Shown here piece by piece: positions 56,441-64,000 of a stretch of DNA of 64,000 nt (position 1 is the stretch's first letter; every line of letters starts with the position of its first letter). Position numbers and translations under genes: made by a program. Origin of the DNA: Thelonectria olida. Its lineage: Eukaryota > Ascomycota > Sordariomycetes > Hypocreales > Nectriaceae. Where the stretch lies: NCBI GenBank assembly GCA_020736575.1, contig JAGPYM010000004.1, forward strand, positions 1,302,001 through 1,366,000, given 5' to 3'. The notes beneath the pieces were generated by a model. It searched no databases. It saw only the letters and a list, made by a program, of their open reading frames with translations, and had not been told where the DNA came from.

Positions 56441-59332
56441 ATGGGCTCAACCCGAGACTATTATGCGGACCTGGAGCTGCCCCCCTCGGCCGACGTCCAG
56501 GATATCAAGAAGCAATTCCGGAAGCTTGGTAATGAGCACTAGCTGGCTTTAGCCTTACCTTGACTAATTCATTCCGTAGCACTCAAATATCATCCGGATC
56601 GCAACCCTGGTCGAGAGCAGGAAGTAAACCAGAAGTTCCAAGTTATCCAGTCCGCGCATGAAATCCTCTCCGACCCGGAGCAGAAATCCAAGTACGATGC
56701 CAGCCGAGCTCGATCTAGATACCCCATGGCCTCGGGCGTAAGAGGAAATCCTTGGGCCAATGCCGGTGACCAATTCCCGCCACCTCCTAGGCGCAACCAG
56801 TCGACTCGGGCTGCCCATTCTGGGGCGCAAAGATATCAGACCCGGTTCACCCAAGGTGTGCCTCCAACTGCGAAGCAAAACAATGGCCCCAACCCGGATT
56901 TGAAGCAGAACGCCGCTCGTGCATTTGAGAATATGCGCAAGCCCCAGGCATCCGCGAAGCCTGCCGAACAGCCACGGCCAAACCCTCCACCTCCCCCGCC
57001 ACGAACAGAGTCTGCAAGACAACGTGCCCAAGCTTCCTTTGGGACGAGAAAGGCAGGGTACCATCCTCGATCGGCTACACACGGCGATGAATCTCCTGTT
57101 GCGAGCAGCAATTACAACACAAACTACAACACGAGACCAGTTCCACCACCCCCAGTGTTTTCACAAGACAACCCCGAGCCGACACCAATGCCAGACCCCC
57201 TAAGGCAGTTTAGAGAACAGGGAAGCGCCGCAGAACCCCGCAGTCCGTACACCAGCCGGAGCGGCGAGAGGACTAATCCATTTGACGGTGTTCCATTGGG
57301 TCGGGCGAAGAGCGCCCGGGAGACTTCTCATGTCGACACACCCTCTCCGGACTTTGATATGCCTACCAGACAACGAAGCTTCAATGTTCGAAAGGAGAAG
57401 ACCGCTGAAGAACCGACCCCGGGCATGAAGGGCCCGGTTGAGGGACAAGAGTCTCCCACGAAGTTTCCTGTGGATGCCCGTCCCAAAGCTCCTCTGAAGA
57501 AAACACGATCAGGCCAACCTTTTGCTTCGACTGCTGAGAGCTTTAATACTCGGACACCTGATGTTCCTATTGCTGAGACTCGTTAGTCGATTGTCTTTCA
57601 GAAACGAATGATGTAGAATCATGAAACTGATAGTGTGCTAGCGACTAAACCGGAAAACGCGACCGCCGAGGGCCCATCAATGTATGCTACACCACCCTGT
57701 ATACACATCAAGCGTTCGAATTTGTCTGTTCAAGGTTGCGGCATTTGTCGAACCTATAGTTCCCATGTCCCCCATTCAACTGGACCAAAAAGACATCAAG
57801 ATGATGTAGCGTCCCCGTCGTTCTGCAACTCGTCTCCCAGTGGAGTCAAGGACTCTCCTCTTCAGCTGACCCCCTTTGAACGGAAACAACAAGAGGTGTT
57901 GGCTCAGCTGATCGAAAACGCTGTCGTCATTACGGAATCAGCTGAGAAGAGAAAGAGAGCGCCTAACACCCAGATCCCCCCAGATCCTGATTCAACGAAT
58001 CATGCTGACACGAGTTTCTCCAATAGCTTTAGCTTCCCCGTGGATGACGAAACCTTTGCTTCACCATCTCCCAAGCACCCCAAGGTCTCCAGAAGCAGCA
58101 CTGATGATATCAACACAAGGTTTGTAGACGACGATGAAGCTTGGCAGTTTAGTGCAGGAGGCTCAGAACAAGGTACCCCGACGAAACCACGACCTCCCCC
58201 AGGAAGCCGACCTGGCCGCCGTTCACCGCTCAAACGCCCTACGATTCCTCGGAGCGAGACATCGAGTGTTGCATCGGAACCTGGTAACGGAGAACCAGCA
58301 TTCAACCCTGAAGGCTGGAGCAAGGAGTTTGGTCCGCACACCTTTCAACCCCCACCTCCCCAACCCAAGCCAGCTTCACCAACCCGATCCATGCGAGGCA
58401 ACTCGAAAAAGGGACGGCCAACGAAGCCATCGGGTATGTCTGCTGATAACGATAGCAGCAGCGAAGAGGAGGAGTTGGCATGGCCTGGGCGGAAAGCCCA
58501 GCAGGGAGGCCCAGTTGCGGCCGAGAGTCCTCAGGCCATGGATATCGATAGCCCTCCAGCTAAACCGGTAACTCCTCCGGTGGTTCCCACAGATCAGACC
58601 GAAACACCAAACGGGGCCAGAAACATCAACGTGGAACCCTCGCGACCAGAGTGGCGTCCTGGAAACGCAGAGGGCGTCAACGGTGAAGCAAAGTCGACGA
58701 CACCACCGACAGAGGCTTCGACGACACCTCCAACGGCACCCCCAACAGCGCCCACGGCAGTACCGATGGTGCCTCCCAAGGTTCCATTCAATCCAAACGC
58801 TGCAGGGTCGGAGGACAGCGAAGAATTTATGGCCAACTTTTCCGAGCTGAAGAACGTGGCACCCTTTGCAAAGCAAGACTCTGGTTTGAGGTCGTTCGAG
58901 GATTTGAAGGATACCTTACCTTTCGACAGCAAGCCATCCAGCACAGGCCCGATCAAGATTCCCAAGCCAAGGCCACTGCTCTTCCCGGCCGCCCCTGTTG
59001 GGCCTACACTTCCGATGGTCGCTATCAATGGGAGAAAACCGGACTCCAATGCTTGGGGAAAGTATGTCAAGGAGTTTGACGAATATCTACAGCACTGGGA
59101 CATCTTCAACGAAACGGTGCTGTCCCATTACAACACTCGACAGAAGCACATTTCATCCTTCAGAAAAAACAAGGGATACTCATTCCTCGAAGCCCGAAGC
59201 GACGCAGACATTCTGGAATATTTCAGCTGGGTGCAGCAGGATCAAGAGGTTCGAAAGAAGTGGACCGATGCATGTGAGGAGCATGAGCAGAAAATCCGAG
59301 AATTTATGGCGTTTCGGATGAAGATGAAATAA
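56441..59332 (+). CDS. Large J-domain (DnaJ/Hsp40) protein
   Basis: Exons 56441-56528, 56580-57581 and 57642-59332 give 926 residues. The J-domain occupies about 5-70 (RDYYADLELPPSADVQDIKK), with the HPD tripeptide at 34-36 created across the first intron. The rest is mostly disordered, rich in Pro, Ser and Arg, with many SP/TP sites and runs such as NPPPPPPRTES. No Gly/Phe region or zinc finger is seen, so it is a class C J-protein that should stimulate an Hsp70 through the J-domain. The last 115 residues are different: folded-looking and charged, with AWGKYVKEFDEYLQHWDIFN and ILEYFSWVQQDQEVRKKW, probably a conserved fungal domain. The segment after the second intron (about 365-400) includes Cys-rich low-similarity sequence and might hide a further intron near 57682. 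The joint 57581/57642 is in frame and removes a TAG at 57584. Confidence 0.82.
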
Positions 59333-60519
59333 TTGCCTTCATATTGCCTTTTGGGTCTGTAGGTTCTCATTTTCATCTGCTTTTGTTTTTGGGGCTTGGG
59401 ATTATAGTTTTGCCATGTACCAAGGCGTCGCTCCAACTCGAGTATGGCTCCGTGCCTGTCGATAGATGCAACGGCAGATAAGGATTGGGAGTTGGAAGGG
59501 GTTGTGACAATTCTTTTTGGGGGAGATTCTACAACACTCGAGCATGATGGACGTTCAGGATCTTGGTGGACGGAAAGGACAGGATGCAGGTAGGCACAAG
59601 GCGCGAGGCGTGATGGAATTTTTGTGCCCAACTATGGGCTCTGGTATTGGCAATGGTTGGTGCTTTTTCTCGCAAGAGCATCTCATGTTTGCTCGTACTG
59701 GATCATGCTTTGAGATATACCTAGTTTCGGGGAATACCTGTGGGTGCACGGAGTTTGGACTCAGGAGTGTGTACACGAAGACATGAACTGGCATATAGAC
59801 ATAGACAAGGCTGGCATTGCTGCTACCTTGGTTGAAGCAGGCACTTTGATGCGGTTTATCTCTAGAATTCCTTGGGACATGACTTGAGTTTCGCGGCGAA
59901 AAGTTGTACGCACTCTGGAAGCCTCGCATGAGAAGTTGGTAGCATTTGCCCTCGATGATTTACTTGGGAGTTGCAGCAGCTACATCATAAGGAAATGCCC
60001 AGATCCCCTCCTCACGCTTCTCATCTATGTCTTCGCTTGCACTTCTCTCTCCCGTGAGTGGCCTTCTGTTTATGTTAGCCTCATAGGTTGGTTTCCTTCA
60101 TCCCCCAGCAGTTATGCAAACGGGTGAATCACTGCCAGGGGAGGTGCTCGTATTAGCTATTATGCGCAAACGAGTAAACTGCACGCATGTGTGACCGGGG
60201 ATAGTGTTTTCGTTGTTTGCCCTCTCCTCCCTCTTCTTGCACTATATCTTGCCCTCCGACTTCGCCACATTTTCACCTCTTCTCTTCACCTTCCATCTCA
60301 CGCTTGACGCCTCCACCTTCTCTCGTGCAGGTCACTACGAGCCAGAGACAGCCTCTTCGAAGCAACTTTCATCTCCGAAAAGACATATTCTTCTTTGATC
60401 GGCATGTTCCCTTTCCATTCAGCCTCGTTGCACTTGCTCCTGAGCGAGTCACCTTCATTTGGGAGCGCGCTGCTAACTCTTTCTCTGCGTAGATATCCTT
60501 TCTCGGCCCTTCACTCACC
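59333..60519. other. Intergenic region between the J-domain gene and the Myb-like gene
   Basis: 1.2 kb without a supportable gene. The right third (60200-60519) is strongly pyrimidine-rich (CTCTTC, CCTCCC, TTCTCT), which fits the promoter and leader of the next gene. Small frames have no domains. Confidence 0.5.
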
Positions 60520-61208
60520 ATGTCTGACAACGAGAACAAGAATTCGTCCGCTTGGACCGACGAGGCCAAGGTGAGTTCATGCTGCGCCCGCGATCTTTGG
60601 ACTCTCGCTCATTGCTGACCATGCTGGAACAGTACAACTTCCTCCTCAGAATCGTTGCCCAGCTCAAGGAAGAGGGCAAGCAGATCAACTGGCTGAAGTT
60701 CGACATGCCTGGCCGCACCACCAAAAGCTTGCAGAACCAGTGGACCAAGATCAACAAGCAGATCTCCGAGGTGCTTGAGGAGGGCAAGAATGGCGAAGCT
60801 GGCGGTGCCGCCTCTACTCCAGCGCGAAAGGTGGCTACTCGTAAGTGCTTTTACGTGATGACCGTCGTCGTCTTCATCATCTTAGATTCAAAGCCAAGTC
60901 GTCTAACGTGTTGTCTACTATTTAGCTCGCAAGCCTCGCGCCAAGAAGGTCGTGTCTAAGGAGAAGGTGCAGTCCGATGCCGAGGACGATGAGGGTGGTG
61001 CAGCGGCCACTCCCAAGGAGACTCCTCGTAAGCGTCGCGGCCCTGGTAAGCCCCAAGCCCAACCGTTTCCTCTCGTTGCAATGCACTGATGAATTGCGTC
61101 GCTCCAGCTGCCACTCCCAAGCGTACCCCCAAGGCTCGAAAGGCTGTTGAGGATGACGACGTCACCACCACTCCCGTCAAGGGTGAGGACGATGTCGAAT
61201 CAGAATAG
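60520..61208 (+). CDS. Small basic nuclear protein with Myb/SANT-like domain
   Basis: Exons 60520-60570, 60633-60840, 60926-61045 and 61108-61208 give 159 residues. The N-terminal 65 residues look like a Myb/SANT-like helix bundle: AWTDEAKYNFLLRIVAQL, then INWLKFDMPGRTTKSLQNQW and TKINKQI. The remainder is lysine/proline/alanine-rich with AT-hook-like turns (TPRKPRAKK, PRKRRGPAATPKRTPK) and an acidic end (EDDDVTTT, DDVESE). Such small proteins are common in filamentous ascomycetes and probably bind DNA or chromatin; the exact role is unknown to me. Splice joints KVAT-PRKPRA and RRGP-AATPKR keep the basic repeats continuous. Start context is CACCATGTC, with A at -3. Confidence 0.83.
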
Positions 61209-61700
61209 ATGCAACATCCAACCATGGCCTGCGTATATTTTTGGGAAGTGATGTGAATACTGCACGAACGGAGCCGCGAATAACTTTTCCTCGTTGGAGG
61301 TCTCGTTCGGCTGGGGGCACATATTCATCAACTGGAGGCATGTGAGTACGAATGATGAAAGCAGGTTGGCCTTGAGAAAAAGGTGCGTAGCTAGAGTACT
61401 TATCTAGCGACTAGAATACATGGAATTCTCGTCATTCATATCGTGTCTAAAGTTCACAAAACAAGATGATGATTTGGTTGCATGGAAGCATGTAATAGTA
61501 TTTGTAGGGGGGCCAAGTCCGAGGTCGGCCGGCAAATGTAGATACCCACAGGGGAGGTGGTGGGAACGACGTCGGCATGTAACCCATGGAAGGTACCTCC
61601 AGCGTCGGAATGGAAGGCCCTCAGGCTCATTCATTCCCGCATGGCCATCCATTCTCCCAACACAAATCAGGTGAAGCATTGTTAAACTCCCTCTTCATTT
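61209..61700. other. Intergenic region before the ferroportin gene
   Basis: 492 bp with the 3' side of the Myb-like gene and the promoter of the next gene on the same strand. No repeat or further gene seen. Confidence 0.5.
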
Positions 61701-63503
61701 ATGGACAACATGTATCAGCCCGTGGAGCCAATGGCGCCTACGCCGTCGGCCGGTGTGAATGATGAGCGAAGGCCGCTGCTTGCCTCTGGACGCAGCTCAC
61801 CAGACAACACGACTTCGACCAACACCAACGACGAAACCTCGGCAGAATGGTCCCTCACGCAAACCACACGGCGTCTCTACGTTTCCCATTTCCTGTCGAC
61901 ATGCAATTCACGCGTCTTCGAGTTCGGCAGCGTCCTGTACCTGGCTTCCATCTTCCCGGGCACCTTGCTGCCCATGTCCGTCTACGCCATGGTCCGTGGC
62001 GTGTCCGCCATTATGCTGTCGTCGCTGCTTGGACAGTACATAGACCGCGAGGATCGATTGAAGGTAGTTCGTTTATCCATTGGTAAGATTGGTCCCCAAT
62101 CATGGATGTGTATTTTAATTGACACCCATGCAGTCTTGCAACGCCTCGCCGTTGCTGCGTCTTGCCTCATCTTTTTCCTTTTGCAGCGAGCCCGTCAAGC
62201 CGACCAAGGTTTGCGTTCTGGTCTTCTTGCGTTGCTAGTAGCACTGGCCTGCGTTGAGAAACTTGCGTCCATCATGAATCTTGTTTCAGTTGAGAGAGAC
62301 TGGGTTGTCGTTGTTGCAAAAGATGATGTCACGGCTCTCAGGTGTAAGTCTGCCATTGCCCCTCAATGACGCGAATGCTAAACATGGGAACGTAGCCATG
62401 AACTCACAAATGAGACGCATCGACCTCGTGTGCAAGCTATTCGGCCCTTTCTTCATCGGTGTCGTCGACGGCATCTCGACAGAGACGGCAATCCTGGCCA
62501 ATCTAGCAATGAACTGTATATCCGTCATGATTGAATACTTCTCCATCGCAAAGGTATGGGTGTGAGTTGCTACGTGATGCGCTCACCTTCCCGGCTCACA
62601 GTTTTCGTAGGTCTACCACCAAGTTCCCGAGCTGCAGCGACCAAAGACCACGCCTAGCCTAACGCCAGAACTAGAGCATAGCCCGGAACGGGGGCGAGCA
62701 CTACCATGGACATCTGTTGCTCGAGCTGTCAAAATGGCCGGCCGAGACATGGTGCTGTACTTGAGGCACCCTGCTCTCATGGCTTCAATGGCATGTGCCT
62801 TGCTCTACCTCACCGTACTAACGTTTAGCGGCCAGATGGTCACCTATCTTCTCGCTGCTGGCTACACCCCGACTCAGATTGCCGCCGCGAGGACCGTTTC
62901 CGTCACCTTTGAGGTCTTGGCTACATGGGCTGGTCCGTGGTTGATCGGCAGGATAGGCCCGGTCCGCGCGGGCCTTTGGTTCTCAAGTTGGCAGATCTGT
63001 TGTCTGGTGGCAGGCATGTCTATCTTCTGGAACTACGCAGACAACAACAGTCTTATTTCGACCCTGGGGATCGTGGGTGGTACAATCCTCAGTCGCGTGG
63101 GACTTTGGGGGTTTGACCTCTCAACACAACTTATTGTGCAGGACGTAGGTTCCAACTTGAAAGGGGAGATGAGTTTCAAAGTCGCTAATCTCCGTCTCAG
63201 GAAGTTGAAGAGGATATTCGAGGCGCCTTCTCTGCTGTGGAGGCAAGCTGGCAAAACGTCTTTGAGATGTGCTCGTATTCGATGACCATCGTTTTCTCTT
63301 CACCAAACCAGTTCAAATGGCCCGCCAGCGTCAGCGTTGCAGCAACCTTGTGTGCGTGGGCTTTGTATACGTTCTTTGTGAGAAAGCGACGAGGCCACCT
63401 TATCCACTGGCCCGCATGCATCTCCCATCCAGAGAAGCGGCAAAGACGGGCAGAGGATTTACTTCAAGAAGGCATTGCTAGACGACAGAGGGACGGATTC
63501 TGA
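61701..63503 (+). CDS. Ferroportin-family (SLC40) metal exporter homologue
   Basis: Exons 61701-62082, 62134-62343, 62396-62553, 62611-63144 and 63201-63503 give 528 residues. Fifty hydrophilic residues come first, then membrane helices of the ferroportin fold. Recognisable family blocks are SRVFEFGSVLYLA (TM1), QYIDREDRLKVVRLSI after TM2, MNLVSVERDWVVVVA, MNSQMRRIDLVCKLFGPFF, and EVEEDIRGAFSAVEASWQN, typical of the region before the last helices. A polar loop of about 45 residues sits at 250-295. Ferroportin exports Fe(II) across the plasma membrane in animals; fungal relatives are little studied. By eye, the human metal ligands Asp39, His43, Cys326 and His507 correspond to Ser70, Glu74, Gly324 and Ser453 here, so transport of iron should not be assumed. 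The ATG at 61701 is the first of the frame; 61710 is an alternative. Confidence 0.88.
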
Positions 63504-64000
63504 GATGGTCTCATACCGAACGAAGGAATGACCTGGTGATCAAGTTTCGAGATTGTGGAGGGTGTTGAGGGTTCGACCTTGGATACGAGGAGCAAGCACA
63601 CATTACCTGGATAAAACTAGATGACACCTTGGACCGATATGAATGTCTAGTTTGAGGCAACACAATGCAACACCTCACTCACCTCGCACACTTGACACGG
63701 GACACGCTCGTGGTCACCTGGGATCTAAGTGTGGTGTAACTGGAGGCTGCGGATGCCACTGAGTGTGTGATGTCCGAGCCGTCCACGTTTGGTTCCGTGT
63801 CTCAGAGACGGCTATTTGTCTTGGAAGCATGCATAAAATGGCTCTCCGGCCGTCCCTACCACCGGTCAGGCAGAAGCCGTGCCGTCTCAGGGTGACACAA
63901 CAGAGTCACTGCTAAAAACGGCGATGATGGGGGAGGTCGGTGTTAGCAAGGCCCGGTTCAGAGATGAGGGCGCGAGAGTGTGAAGAGATCCTTGATCCAC
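63504..64000. other. Right-edge region, no gene seen
   Basis: 497 bp after the ferroportin stop. It should hold that gene's 3' untranslated region; no coding frame, repeat or RNA gene is evident. Confidence 0.5.

Overview
The window reads as nuclear DNA of a filamentous ascomycete, most likely a Sordariomycete and possibly Hypocreales. The reasons are short GT-AG introns (mostly 50-80 nt) with CTRAC-type branch sites, one gene per 3-4 kb on both strands, pyrimidine-rich leaders, a Zn2Cys6 regulator, a Mob3/phocein protein with a long acidic tail, a P450 of the fungal secondary-metabolism type, and an FCY-type NCS1 permease. The class and order are inferred. No tRNA, rRNA, transposon, CRISPR array or viral element was recognised.

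I support 19 protein genes. Left part: ribokinase (1150-2115, -), a twelve-exon cytochrome P450 (5275-7615, +), a purine/cytosine permease (10160-11916, +) and the riboflavin reductase RIB7 (12201-12995, -). Centre-left: a CUE + AlkB + GRF repair dioxygenase (15731-17034, -) divergent from the peroxisomal import receptor PEX7 (17483-18665, +), the mitochondrial DEAD-box helicase MSS116 (19220-21326, -) and an unknown single-span membrane protein (21780-22860, -). Centre: the chromosomal passenger protein INCENP/Sli15 (23807-27825, -), head to head with condensin SMC2 (28258-32019, +), then a membrane-anchored MOSC protein (32339-34018, -).

A 9.3 kb stretch without a supportable gene (34019-43322) leads into a Zn2Cys6 transcription factor (43323-45680, +). 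After that the DNA is gene-dense again: Mob3 of the STRIPAK complex (46362-48000, -), the zinc-chaperone GTPase ZNG1 (48480-49861, +), the CCR4-NOT subunit NOT2 (50231-52623, +), the ERAD factor CUE1 (53416-54059, +), a large J-domain protein (56441-59332, +), a small Myb/SANT-like basic protein (60520-61208, +) and a ferroportin-family transporter (61701-63503, +).

The exon models were built by hand. Each joins in frame, keeps family motifs intact and sums to a multiple of three. The genes are mostly housekeeping and do not form one pathway. The observations I rate highest are: the single-chain combination of a CUE-like ubiquitin-binding segment, an AlkB dioxygenase and a GRF zinc finger; a P450 in which one glycine codon seems to be built from three exons, the middle one a single nucleotide; the 432-bp promoter shared by INCENP and SMC2, with a forkhead-type site; a ferroportin homologue whose canonical metal ligands look substituted; and strong inverted repeats in regulatory DNA.
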